A stretch of DNA of 64,000 nt from an uncultured Lachnospiraceae bacterium (GTDB taxonomy: Bacteria > Bacillota > Clostridia > Lachnospirales > Lachnospiraceae): assembly GCA_934432595.1 (NCBI GenBank), contig CAKRYR010000004.1, positions 1-64,000 on the forward strand, in the 5' to 3' direction. Numbering within the stretch: position 1 is the stretch's first letter; each line of letters begins with the position of its first letter. Under the pieces are notes generated by a model that saw only the letters and a program-made list of their open reading frames with translations, did not search any database and was not told where the DNA came from. Below, in pieces: positions 34,701 through 42,721 of the stretch. A program made the position numbers and the translations under genes.

Positions 34701-34966
34701 ATTATATTGTTACAGAATTTAAAACATATAAAGATGCAACAAAGCCATCTATTATGTTACATAATATAAAAACAGGTAAAGAAACAAAAGCTAGAATAAA
34801 AAAATCTAGTATATATAAAGCTAATCCTTTTGGACAGTATAGTATATTGAGAATAGATAGTTTTAAATATGATTTAAAGAAAAGAAAAAATGAAGATGGT
34901 GAATGGGTAGAAACAGATGAGTATGAATGTGTTCTTGAAGAATACCAAAATATGAAAGAATTGTAG
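31712..34966 (+). CDS. dnaE: DNA polymerase III alpha subunit, DnaE type (1084 aa)
   Basis: The phage replicase. N-terminal PHP domain with YHLHSML (8-14) and LAFSEHGS; catalytic region with GYGRGSCNGS and the carboxylate triad in DIDTDF (403-408); KLDLLALDT further on; then a tRNA-synthetase-like C-terminal part. Length suits DnaE; it lacks the exonuclease insert of PolC. TAGGAATGATATAGAT precedes ATG 31712. SP-beta also brings its own DnaE-like polymerase (YorL). Works with the helicase, primase and RecD-like gene around it. Confidence 0.92.
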   Translation: MSKNYTVYHLHSMLSNGVTNIDSVTKYEEYVDYASSLDMKALAFSEHGSIFQWVKKKNYIESKGMKYIHAEEFYVTKSLEEKVRDNYHCILIARNYDGVKELNRLSSMSFNRSNVKCVNDGKDRFYYTPRITFDELINTTDNIIITSACLGGILNSKDNDIKTRFLKFIIKNKNRCFLEIQHHKVDEQIKYNKILYTISQKYDLKLVAGTDTHSLNDKHVKGRSILQKSKNVFFDNEDGWDLTFKSYEELCNAYKEQNALPEEIYLAAIENTNLIADMVEPFELDYSYKYPHLWEEPEKLFKQKIKEGIVRRGVNDFSNKQEYFDRIKYEMKAYKHNEAIDFMLLMEDICSWCSDNDIQIGYGRGSCNGSIIAWLLGITEMDSIKYGLNFDRFMNIERVSLSDIDTDFPPSRRDDVKNYIFNKVGLHCCDIITFNTIALKGSIRDVARALNIPLDIVGNICDNVEDNEEKYREEYPELFELVDIVNGTVVSVGSHPCGSVTCEFSLDDTMGLFTTSTSEYPISQINMKEIDSLNYVKLDLLALDTIELINETCKLAGIERLTPDNVDINDDKVWSSIRDDTTQIFQWEGTGESYIKDLLSDNTINKFKEVNENVDKMTLLSIGNSAIRPAGASYREDLKNGVVRKTGSKAIDDFLSNTFGYLVFQCQIIEFLHKYCGFTMGEADIVRRGFAKKTGTEQYIPIIKNGGYLNENKKHYINGFIQTMKDKYNIDKDKSEKDIVNFIQVIEDASSYLFSLNHSQPYSFEGYISGYLRYYYPLEFLTSAFKINKDRQDKIAKLTEYAKKVGITINPIKFGKSSADYTMDKKNNAIYKGISSIKFCNEQMAEELLELSKNKYNSFVGLLKDINEKTSVNSRQLNILTILNFFSDYGKNGYLLKIIELYNGNKQKKYPALGTCKSIKKDMLDKYSEIGLSEFLLTKYSNKITPKMFSKIDNIGLLNEMCSKLKNENISLIDQVKYEIEYLGYTQYNNDNISDFYYIVTEFKTYKDATKPSIMLHNIKTGKETKARIKKSSIYKANPFGQYSILRIDSFKYDLKKRKNEDGEWVETDEYECVLEEYQNMKEL

Positions 34967-34978
34967 AGGCGAAATGTT

Positions 34979-35407
34979 ATGGAATGGAACGTATATTATT
35001 ATAATTTTAACAGAGACAAAATAGAAAATTTTAATATATTTGAGCATTGTAAATTTTGCGAAGATATAAAGAAAGCAATAAAAGAATGTAAAACAAAAAA
35101 AGAATTTGAAAGACAGCTTGAAGTTGAAACTAAATATTATTTTTGGAGTAAGTGTGAATGGGAATTAATTATAAAAACTACAGATGAAAATCGCATTTTA
35201 CTTGAACCTTGGGTGGGTTGTAGAGATACAGAGAAAACAAGAATAGATATAACTGATAATAGAAATTTCAATTGGGAAAACTTTGCAGAAGAACATATTA
35301 AAAAGCAAATATATAAGGATAAAGCAAAGATAGATGTATTCGACCAAATAAAATATAATTGGAAAGATTTCGTTGATTATGTCTGGGGTAATAGAAACTT
35401 ATTTTAA
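34979..35407 (+). CDS. Conserved phage protein (142 aa)
   Basis: MEWNVYYYNFNRDKIENFNI, then FWSKCEWELII and KIDVFDQIKYNWKDFVDYVW is an order I recognise from a widespread uncharacterised phage protein of Firmicutes. Twelve bases after dnaE, so cotranscribed. It has many Trp and acidic residues and no known activity. Confidence 0.75.
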   Translation: MEWNVYYYNFNRDKIENFNIFEHCKFCEDIKKAIKECKTKKEFERQLEVETKYYFWSKCEWELIIKTTDENRILLEPWVGCRDTEKTRIDITDNRNFNWENFAEEHIKKQIYKDKAKIDVFDQIKYNWKDFVDYVWGNRNLF

Positions 35408-35425
35408 TATTGGTAGGTGAAAGTT

Positions 35426-37681
35426 TTGAATGATAAAGTTTTGAAATTTAAAGGTAAGATTATTAGAAAAGTATATGCTAACGAAGATTATAGAGTGTAT
35501 GGTGTTGAAATTGATAAGACATTACATCCTGAATTAAAACTTAATCGTTATGGTAATATTACTATTGTAGGAGATATAGGAGATTTAACTTTTAATGTTG
35601 ACTACAATATAACTGCTAAAGAAGAAAATACTAAGAATGGGATAAGTTATCGTGTTTTAAATATCACTAGGAAGAAACCTACTACTATAGAAGATAGTTT
35701 TACATTTTTATCAGAAGTCATAACAGAAAAACAAGCTAAGACTTTATTAGATGTATATCCTAATATAATACAAAAAGTAATGAACAATGATTTAGATGAT
35801 ATTGATTTCAACAAGACAAAAGGAATTAAGGAAAAGACTTTTGAAAAGATTAAAGATAAAATAATAGATAATATTTGTTTAGCAGAATTAGTTACTGAAT
35901 TTAAAGGTTATTTGTCGTTATCTATTATAAGAAAGATATATAACAAATACCCCTCGGTACAATCATTAAAATCTAAACTTAAATCTAACCCATATAAATG
36001 TTTGTGTGGATTAGGTAGAGTAGGTTTTAAGACAGCAGATAGTATTTTACTAGAGATAGAAAAAGTTTCTAATAATAATATGAATAATGGTAAAGACCCT
36101 ATAATAGTTTTTGATAAGAGTTTAATAGAGAGTGAAGAAAGATGTTTAGCTTGTGTATTGTATTTACTAGAAGAAAACGAGAGTAATGGACATACCAAAA
36201 TGAATCTAGCCGATTTAAGAAAAGAAGTTTTAAAAACTACCCCAGAATGTTTAGATAAATTTGTATATTGTATTAAAAATGATAGTATTTATTATGATAA
36301 AAAAACTATGGATGTAGCTTTAACTAAAACATATAATTTAGAAAAGTACATTGCTAAACAAATTAAGTATGGTTTATCTGTTAATAGAAAATGGGATATT
36401 GATTATACTAAATATACTGAGAGTGGTGGCAATAAACTTACCGATGAACAAGAATCTGTATTAAAATATTTATGCGATAATAATGTCATTATTTTGAATG
36501 GCTCGGCTGGGGCAGGAAAAAGTGCTACGACTTCATCTATTATTAATATGTTATCAGATAATAGTAAAACTGTAACAATATTTACTCCTACTGGAAGAGC
36601 GAGTAAAATATCCAAATCGTATACAGGATTAAATGCTAAGACTATACATAGGGGATTAGGTTTTATGCCACCTAATTCATGGATATATAACCTAAATAAT
36701 AAACTTAATTATGATGTTATAATAATTGATGAATTTTCTATGTGTGGATTAGATTTGTTCGGAAGATTAATTGATGCTATAGATTTTAATAAAACTAAAT
36801 TATTGTTGGTTGGGGATGCTGCTCAATTACCATCGGTATCAGCAGGAAATTTAATGAGAAATTTTATTAATTCAAAGAAAATACCTATGGTTACATTAAC
36901 TAAAATATTTAGATATAATTCTTCTGGTATTATAAATGTTGCAACTGATATAAGGATGGGCAAACAATATCTGCCTAAAACAAAAGATAATATGATAAAT
37001 ATAAATGGAAATAAAGATTATACATTTATAAAAAGTAGTAATGAAAATACGTTAAAATCTGTTGTTGCTTTATATAAAAAATTACTAAATAATGGTTATA
37101 AGGTAGAGGATATACAAGTATTAAGTAGTTATAACAAAGGAGATTATGGAACAGTAAATATCAATAATAAATTACAAAGAATAGCTAATAAAAACTATGG
37201 TAGTGAAAATAATATAAAAGTAGGGGAAACGACTTATTACGTTGATGACATAATAATACAGAAATCAAATAATTATAAAGCAGTAGTAAACAACGATGCT
37301 TTTAGTGATGATATAACTACATTTATTAGTAATGGTGAATGTGGGAAAATCATAGATATAAACAATGATATAGCTGTAATAGATTTCGATGGAACAGAAA
37401 TTTTGTATACTAAATCAGATTTAATAAATGTTAGACTAGGATATAGTATTAGTATACATTCTAGTCAAGGTGGTGCAATTAAAGTACCAATAATTGTAAC
37501 ACCTAGAAGTCATTCTTTCATGTTAAATAGCAATTTATTATATGTAAGCATCACGAGAGCAACTAGTCAAGTATATCACATAGGTGATGTATTTACTGTT
37601 AATAATGCTTGTTTAAAGAGAGAGGATTTTAATAGAAATACATTTATGGAAGATTTCTTAAAAAGTGATTTACAATGTTGA
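35426..37681 (+). CDS. RecD-like superfamily 1 helicase (751 aa)
   Basis: An N-terminal OB-like and helix-hairpin-helix region (CGLGRVGFKTADSIL about 190-205) precedes the motor: Walker A LNGSAGAGKSAT (359-366 core), Walker B IIIDEFSMCGLDLF, the GDAAQLPSVSAGN motif III, and the C-terminal SIHSSQGGAIKVPI and LLYVSITRA boxes. This is RecD2-type, a 5'-to-3' helicase for repair or recombination. I use TTG 35426 because GTG 35417 lies inside the ribosome binding site GGTAGGTG. Ends in TGA within the next promoter's -35 box. Confidence 0.88.
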   Translation: MNDKVLKFKGKIIRKVYANEDYRVYGVEIDKTLHPELKLNRYGNITIVGDIGDLTFNVDYNITAKEENTKNGISYRVLNITRKKPTTIEDSFTFLSEVITEKQAKTLLDVYPNIIQKVMNNDLDDIDFNKTKGIKEKTFEKIKDKIIDNICLAELVTEFKGYLSLSIIRKIYNKYPSVQSLKSKLKSNPYKCLCGLGRVGFKTADSILLEIEKVSNNNMNNGKDPIIVFDKSLIESEERCLACVLYLLEENESNGHTKMNLADLRKEVLKTTPECLDKFVYCIKNDSIYYDKKTMDVALTKTYNLEKYIAKQIKYGLSVNRKWDIDYTKYTESGGNKLTDEQESVLKYLCDNNVIILNGSAGAGKSATTSSIINMLSDNSKTVTIFTPTGRASKISKSYTGLNAKTIHRGLGFMPPNSWIYNLNNKLNYDVIIIDEFSMCGLDLFGRLIDAIDFNKTKLLLVGDAAQLPSVSAGNLMRNFINSKKIPMVTLTKIFRYNSSGIINVATDIRMGKQYLPKTKDNMININGNKDYTFIKSSNENTLKSVVALYKKLLNNGYKVEDIQVLSSYNKGDYGTVNINNKLQRIANKNYGSENNIKVGETTYYVDDIIIQKSNNYKAVVNNDAFSDDITTFISNGECGKIIDINNDIAVIDFDGTEILYTKSDLINVRLGYSISIHSSQGGAIKVPIIVTPRSHSFMLNSNLLYVSITRATSQVYHIGDVFTVNNACLKREDFNRNTFMEDFLKSDLQC

Positions 37682-37729
37682 CATTTGTTTATATATGTAG
37701 TAAAATATATTATAACTAAAAACTATTAA
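37678..37729 (+). promoter_or_regulatory. Consensus promoter with 16-bp repeat at the start site, copy 9
   Basis: TTGACA (37678-37683, overlapping the recD stop), 17 bases, TAAAAT (37701-37706). The repeat AACTAAAAACTATTAA at 37714-37729 (one change) begins about where transcription should start. Unlike copies 3, 5, 7 and 10 it does not overlap -35, which favours an operator over a promoter part. Confidence 0.75.
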
Positions 37730-37752
37730 TAAAAAAGAAAAGGAGAGATTGT

Positions 37753-37956
37753 ATGGATAAGATAATATTATATAGTAATAATTGTCCAAGATGTAAAATA
37801 TTAAAAAAGAAATTAGATGATAACAAAATTAATTATGAAGTTGTTGATAATGTGGATATAATGATAGATAAAGGACTTAGTATAGTACCAGTATTAGAAG
37901 TAAATAATAAGATATTAAACTTTAAAGAGGCAGTAGAGTGGGTTAATAATAGTTAA
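37753..37956 (+). CDS. Glutaredoxin-like (NrdH-type) protein (67 aa)
   Basis: A one-domain thioredoxin fold: active site NCPRCKILKKKL (Cys11, Cys14), the cis-Pro turn IVPVLEVNN, and a closing helix. Such proteins carry electrons to ribonucleotide reductase or other thiol targets. It starts a unit whose next gene is the anaerobic reductase, so that is the likely partner. AAAGGAGAGATTGT precedes ATG 37753. Confidence 0.82.
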   Translation: MDKIILYSNNCPRCKILKKKLDDNKINYEVVDNVDIMIDKGLSIVPVLEVNNKILNFKEAVEWVNNS

Positions 37957-37977
37957 TATTATTAAAATAAAAATTAA

Positions 37978-37993
37978 AACTAGAAATTATTTA
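37978..37993 (+). promoter_or_regulatory. 16-bp intergenic repeat, copy 10
   Basis: AACTAGAAATTATTTA, two changes from the majority form, 23 bases before the nrdD start. No clear -35/-10 pair with it. Confidence 0.45.
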
Positions 37994-38016
37994 TGCAATT
38001 TTAGAAAGGAGTATAT

Positions 38017-39933
38017 ATGTTAATTAATATTAAGACAGATAAAAATTTTACTATAGCATACAATAAATTAGTAGATAAGTATGGGGAAAAGTTTCAAATC
38101 TTAAATGGATTTCACGATAGTCAAATGAACTATTCAGACTTTATTGATAGTTTCATAGATAACAATGTGGCAGATGTAACTATAGACGCTAATGCAAATG
38201 TAGGAACTAAAGATATTAGAAGTTTATTGTCTGAAAAAGGCAAGTCTCATGATAAGTTATTTGCTGCTAATAAAATATTTTATGAGATTAAAAAGAAATA
38301 TGGTTTGAATACTGCGAGAGAATGGTTAGAAACTGAATATAATGGTGGATTTTATTTACACGATTTCCCAACAACTTCCTATTTTAGTTATTGTTACGCT
38401 TATGATTTAACGAGATTGGCAACAAAAGGGTTGTTCTTTTTAAAGAACTATAATGCAGAACCACCAAAGCATCTAACAACTTATTTCGATGATGTAATTG
38501 AATTTATAAGTTATATGACTAATAGAAGTAGTGGTGCTTGTGGTTTGCCTAATGTATTAATATGGAGTTATTATTTTTGGAAGAAAGATTGCGAAAAAGG
38601 ATATTATATAAAAGATAAAGACTATTATCTAAGACAAAATTTTCAAAAATTTATTTATAGATTAAATCAACCATTTATGAGAATAGACCAAACAGCATTC
38701 ACAAATGTATCTATATTTGATAGGGAATACCTAGCAAGTTTGTTTGGTGGAGTTGAATACCCAGACGGAAGTTTAGTTATAGATAACATAGAAGAAATTA
38801 TAGAACATCAAAAGATATTTATGGAAGTAGTATCAGAAATAAGAAGTCAAAATATGTTTACATACCCTGTTTTGACTTATTCATTATTATATCAAAATAA
38901 TAAATTTATAGATGAAGATTTTGCAAGATGGTGTTCAAACCATAATAGATTGTGGAATGATGCTAACTTTTTTGTTAGTGGTGATGTAGGAACTTTATCT
39001 AATTGTTGTAGACTTCTCAGTTCTACAAAAAAAATAGATGCGTTCATAAATTCAATAGGTGGTACAGCATTATCTATTGGTTCAGTAAAAGTAAATACAA
39101 TTAACTTAATGCGTATTGCCTATGAATCAGAAGGTGACATAAATAAATATCTTGAAATATTAAGAGAGAAAGCTATACTGTGTTGCAAAGTATTAGATAC
39201 TGTAAGACATATTATTAAAAGAAACATAGAAAAAGGATTACTACCTAATTATCAAGATGGTGGAATTGAATTAGAAAAGCAATATAACACCATGGGTATA
39301 TTAGGAGTTTTCGAATCCATAGAATATTTCGGATTTATTGAGGAAGATGAATTTGGCAATAAATACTATACTAATAGTGGTATTGGTTTTGCTAGTAAAA
39401 TATTTGAAGTATTAAATGATGTTAAAGATAATTTTACAGATGAGTATTCAATTAACATTGAAAGCGTCCCCGCTGAAAGAGCTGCGGTAATTCTATGTGC
39501 AAAAGATAATGAATTATACAACAAAGATAAAGAAGATAATAAATTTATTTACTCTAACCAATGGATTCCTTTATCTGAGAAATGCACTATAAAAGAAAAG
39601 TTAAGATTAAGTTCTATACTAGATAATAAATGTTCAGGTGGTAGCATAGCACATATCAATCTTGAAAATAATTTTCCTAATGATGATGTAGCGTGGGATA
39701 TGCTTAACAAGATAGCACAAGAAGGAGTTATATATTTTGCATTTAATACTAAGATTAATGAGTGTAAAAATCATCATGGATTTATTGGTACTGATATATG
39801 TCCTACTTGTGGAGAATGTGTATATGATACATATTGTAGAATAGTAGGGTATTTAGTTCCAACAAGAAATTATTCTAAAGATAGAAAGAAGGAGTTTGAA
39901 TTAAGAGATTGGTATAAGTATAGCGACTTATAA
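38017..39933 (+). CDS. nrdD: Anaerobic (class III) ribonucleotide reductase (638 aa)
   Basis: Reduces ribonucleotides to deoxyribonucleotides without oxygen. The C-terminal zinc site CPTCGECVYDTYC is followed by RIVGYL with Gly611, the residue that becomes the glycyl radical. The core has the usual blocks (GGFYLHDF, AFTNVSIFD, GGTALSIGSVKVNTINL). At 638 residues it lacks the N-terminal ATP-cone, so dATP shut-off is probably absent, an advantage for a phage. AGAAAGGAGTATAT precedes ATG 38017. Activase candidate: 42022. Confidence 0.92.
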   Translation: MLINIKTDKNFTIAYNKLVDKYGEKFQILNGFHDSQMNYSDFIDSFIDNNVADVTIDANANVGTKDIRSLLSEKGKSHDKLFAANKIFYEIKKKYGLNTAREWLETEYNGGFYLHDFPTTSYFSYCYAYDLTRLATKGLFFLKNYNAEPPKHLTTYFDDVIEFISYMTNRSSGACGLPNVLIWSYYFWKKDCEKGYYIKDKDYYLRQNFQKFIYRLNQPFMRIDQTAFTNVSIFDREYLASLFGGVEYPDGSLVIDNIEEIIEHQKIFMEVVSEIRSQNMFTYPVLTYSLLYQNNKFIDEDFARWCSNHNRLWNDANFFVSGDVGTLSNCCRLLSSTKKIDAFINSIGGTALSIGSVKVNTINLMRIAYESEGDINKYLEILREKAILCCKVLDTVRHIIKRNIEKGLLPNYQDGGIELEKQYNTMGILGVFESIEYFGFIEEDEFGNKYYTNSGIGFASKIFEVLNDVKDNFTDEYSINIESVPAERAAVILCAKDNELYNKDKEDNKFIYSNQWIPLSEKCTIKEKLRLSSILDNKCSGGSIAHINLENNFPNDDVAWDMLNKIAQEGVIYFAFNTKINECKNHHGFIGTDICPTCGECVYDTYCRIVGYLVPTRNYSKDRKKEFELRDWYKYSDL

Positions 39934-39954
39934 TAGTAACATTACTCAAAGAAG

Positions 39955-39987
39955 CTACCTGTATATTTATATGGGTAGTAAAATTTT
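39955..39987 (+). terminator. Probable intrinsic terminator after nrdD
   Basis: CTACCTGTAT pairs with ATATGGGTAG (two G-U pairs) around a small AT loop, followed by TAAAATTTTT. It lies 22 bases past the nrdD stop. Confidence 0.5.
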
Positions 39988-40012
39988 TATAATAATATAA
40001 AGGAGTGTAAAT

Positions 40013-40683
40013 ATGAATAAGAATAAAATTAAACTTTTACAAGGTGATTGTATGGAATTAATGAACAAAATTCCTAACGAAAGTATTGATTTAGTTTTAA
40101 CTGATATTCCTTATAATGAAGTCAATAGAAAAGATAACGGACTAAGAAAATTAGATAAAGAAAATGCTGATATATTAACATTTGATTTAATTAATTTCTT
40201 GGAACAGTTATATGATAAAGCTAAAAGTACAATTATCATTTTTTGTGGAAAAGAACAAGTATCTATAATACATTCATTCTTTAATAATAAACAGAAAAAA
40301 GGAATGGGTACTGTTAGACAACTTATATGGGAAAAATCAAATCCATCACCTATGAATGGACAACATATATATTTATCTGGTGTAGAAAATGCTATATGGT
40401 TTAAAAAACGTGGTGGTACATTTAATGCACATTGTAAAAATACAGTATTTAAATATCCAATAGGTAGAAGTAAGCTACACCCTACAGAAAAAATCATTTA
40501 TTATTACAAGAATTAATACTAGATAATAGCAATAAAAATGATTTAATTTTAGACCCTTGTATGGGTAGTGGTAGCACTGGTGTAGTCGCATTACAAAACA
40601 ATAGAAATTTCTTAGGTATTGAACTCAACCAAAACTATTTTGAAATAGCAAAAAATAGATTGGGGGGGTTACAATATGATTAA
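40013..40683 (+). pseudogene. DNA amino-methyltransferase broken by a one-base frameshift
   Basis: A beta-class methyltransferase: KLLQGDCMELMNKIP, catalytic TDIPYNEV (the D-P-P-Y motif as D-I-P-Y), KLHPTEK. At the A run 40489-40494 the frame is lost and closes at 40516. One base further along, the missing AdoMet part is intact (LILDPCMGSGSTGVVALQNN, FLGIELNQNYFEIAKNR) to a stop at 40683. One extra A in the run of six would restore a 223-residue enzyme. Either a real mutation, phase variation, or a sequencing error in a homopolymer. AAAGGAGTGTAAAT precedes ATG 40013. Confidence 0.8.
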
Positions 40684-41419
40684 ACTTCTTCAAGGTGATT
40701 GCTTAAAACTTATGCAAGATATACCAGATAAATCTATTGATATGATATTATGCGATTTACCTTATGGAACTACTGCTTGTAAATGGGATTCCATTATTCC
40801 TTTTGATAAATTATGGAAACAATATAAGAGAATAATAAAAGATGATACTGCAATACTGATATTTGGTTCAGAACCTTTTTCAACAGAATTAAGACATAGT
40901 AATTTAGAAATGTATAAATATGATTGGATTTGGGATAAAAAGAAAAGTTCAAGTGCATTGAATTGTAATTATCAACCGTTAAAAACACATGAAATTATTT
41001 CTGTGTTTGGTAAAATGGCAACTACATATTCAAAAAATGGAAATATGAAATACAATCCACAGGGAATAATTTCTTGTGAAAAAGTAAATAAAAGAAATTC
41101 TAGAAAGGCTGATATTTTTCATAGCAATCCTAATATACCAACTATTCAAAAATATACTAATTATCCAAAATCAATTTTAAGTTTTTCTCGTGAAAATAAG
41201 TGCGTTCATCCTACTCAAAAACCTGTGTCTTTACTTGAATATTTAATTAGAACTTATACAAATGAAGGAGATTTAGTCTTAGATAATTGTATGGGTTCTG
41301 GCTCAACAGGAGTTGCGTGTATTAATACAAATAGAAACTTCGTTGGAATGGAATTAGATGAAAACTATTTCAACATAGCTAAGGAGAGAATAGAAAATCA
41401 TTTACAAGAAAATAACTAA
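40676..41419 (+). CDS. DNA N6-adenine or N4-cytosine methyltransferase (247 aa)
   Basis: KLLQGDCLKLMQDIPDKSID, catalytic CDLPYGTTACKWD (D-L-P-Y), CVHPTQKPVSLLEYLIRTY and the AdoMet site LVLDNCMGSGSTGVACINTN form a complete beta-class enzyme. It starts inside the end of the frameshifted relative, with a run of seven G as ribosome binding site. With 19041, 19925, 29277 and 40013 this makes five methyltransferase genes and no nuclease partner, so anti-restriction or self-marking is likely. Confidence 0.88.
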   Translation: MIKLLQGDCLKLMQDIPDKSIDMILCDLPYGTTACKWDSIIPFDKLWKQYKRIIKDDTAILIFGSEPFSTELRHSNLEMYKYDWIWDKKKSSSALNCNYQPLKTHEIISVFGKMATTYSKNGNMKYNPQGIISCEKVNKRNSRKADIFHSNPNIPTIQKYTNYPKSILSFSRENKCVHPTQKPVSLLEYLIRTYTNEGDLVLDNCMGSGSTGVACINTNRNFVGMELDENYFNIAKERIENHLQENN

Positions 41420-41454
41420 AAACTATTTACAGAAAAATAAAAATATGGTAAAAT
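41414..41454 (+). promoter_or_regulatory. Sigma-A promoter with 16-bp repeat, copy 11
   Basis: AACTAAAAACTATTTA (41414-41429) into TTTACA (41426-41431), 17 bases, TAAAAT (41449-41454). From the repeat to the start codon at 41488 the sequence equals that at 17503-17579 except for two bases. Confidence 0.75.
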
Positions 41455-41487
41455 AAATATATAATAATTAATAAGAGGAGTGGTTAT

Positions 41488-42012
41488 ATGGATAAGAAAG
41501 ATTTGAAAAATGGTATGATTGTTGAAACTAGAGACAAACATAAATTATTGGTGCTTGGAAATAAAATTATGTCTAGGAATAAATGTGATTTATTAACATC
41601 ATATAAGTCAAATTTGGTCAGTAAAGTTAATGAAGAATTTGATATAATAAAAGTTTATAAAATTAAAAATCTATGTTTACTAAATGATGTGTTCAAAGAT
41701 GAATATCTATCTATAATATGGGAAAGAAAAGAAGATATAAAAGAAAAAAAAAGAGAATATAATTGGAAGTTATCGAAAAATGCAAAAAATATTTTAAAAG
41801 AAATTCCTAAAAAATATAAATGGTTAGCTAAAGATGCTGTCACAAGTGAAATATACGTATATGAAAATGAACCTACTATTAGAACAGATGTCTGTGGTAA
41901 ATATTGGGATGTAAACGATGGAGAAATATCTGAAATTACAATATTTGAAAATTATTTTAAAAACATATCTCCATATACTTCATTATATATAGATAATTTT
42001 GTAGATAGGTAG
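41488..42012 (+). CDS. Chimeric two-module phage protein (174 aa)
   Basis: Residues 1-60 (KKDLKNGMIVETRDKHKLL) match the N-terminus of the protein at 16957; residues from about 105 (KKYKWLAKDAVTSEIYVYEN, ending LYIDNFVDR) match the C-termini at 13836 and 15848. It is thus a fusion of two modules found apart elsewhere in this element, behind a duplicated promoter. AGAGGAGTGGTTAT precedes ATG 41488. Function unknown. Confidence 0.7.
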   Translation: MDKKDLKNGMIVETRDKHKLLVLGNKIMSRNKCDLLTSYKSNLVSKVNEEFDIIKVYKIKNLCLLNDVFKDEYLSIIWERKEDIKEKKREYNWKLSKNAKNILKEIPKKYKWLAKDAVTSEIYVYENEPTIRTDVCGKYWDVNDGEISEITIFENYFKNISPYTSLYIDNFVDR

Positions 42013-42021
42013 GGTAGATAT

Positions 42022-42501
42022 ATGGAATTAAGAACATTAGTAGATGAAGATTTTATTCAATATAAGAAACCATCAATGTTTATAGGGGTTTGTTACTGTG
42101 ATTGGAAATGTTGTAAGGAAAATAATTTTGATGTTAGTATATGTCAGAATAACAGTCTCATAAAAGAACCTATTAAACATATGTCTAATATAAATATTAT
42201 CGGAAGATATTTAAATAATATTTTGACAAGTGCTGTCATACTAGGTGGATTAGAACCAATGAATCAGTTTGATGATATATATAATTTTATAGTAAATTTT
42301 AGATTTTATTGTAATGATGATATAGTCATTTATACTGGTTATACAGAAGAAGAAATAAATTATTATATATCAAAACTTAAAAAGTTTGAAAATATAATAA
42401 TTAAATTTGGTAGATACATCCCTAATCAAAAAAAACATTATGATAAGACATTGGGTATCTTCCTTGCAAGTGATAATCAATATGCAAAAAAAATAAGTTA
42501 G
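42022..42501 (+). CDS. Radical-SAM-like NrdG-type activase candidate (159 aa)
   Basis: Size and context fit the enzyme that makes the glycyl radical on NrdD. Cysteines at 26, 30 and 41 (YCDWKC, then SICQNN) can bind a 4Fe-4S cluster; VILGGLEPMNQFDD gives the glycine-rich AdoMet stretch and DDIVIYTGYTEEEI is typical of the NrdG family. The cysteine spacing is not the textbook CxxxCxxC, and Cys30-Cys31 are adjacent, so it is a divergent form known to me from phages and plasmids of anaerobes. Nine bases after the previous gene. Confidence 0.75.
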   Translation: MELRTLVDEDFIQYKKPSMFIGVCYCDWKCCKENNFDVSICQNNSLIKEPIKHMSNINIIGRYLNNILTSAVILGGLEPMNQFDDIYNFIVNFRFYCNDDIVIYTGYTEEEINYYISKLKKFENIIIKFGRYIPNQKKHYDKTLGIFLASDNQYAKKIS

Positions 42502-42511
42502 GTGATATAAT

Positions 42512-42721
42512 ATGATAAGAGTAAACGAAGATAAAGAGTATGCAAAATCAATTATGAATAAATTAAAAGATAATAAGAAAAAATATGGAAAAAAATATTG
42601 TCCATGCGTAATCTCAAAATTATACGAAGGAGAAAATGGAGACGATTATGTATGTATGTGTAAGGAATTTAGAGAGCAGGAAAATGGCTGGTGTCACTGC
42701 CATTTATATTTCAAATCTTAA
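42512..42721 (+). CDS. Ferredoxin-thioredoxin reductase catalytic-subunit-like protein (69 aa)
   Basis: Six cysteines in three C-x-C pairs: YCPCV (30, 32), VCMCK (48, 50) and WCHCHLYF (61, 63). FTR beta has CPC-16-CPC-8-CHC with a 4Fe-4S cluster beside a redox disulfide; here the gaps are 15 and 10 and the second CPC is CMC. It would reduce a thioredoxin or glutaredoxin with ferredoxin electrons. Next to NrdG-like and NrdD, with the glutaredoxin-like protein at 37753, it suggests a phage-encoded electron path for the reductase. Its stop overlaps repeat copy 12. Confidence 0.8.
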   Translation: MIRVNEDKEYAKSIMNKLKDNKKKYGKKYCPCVISKLYEGENGDDYVCMCKEFREQENGWCHCHLYFKS

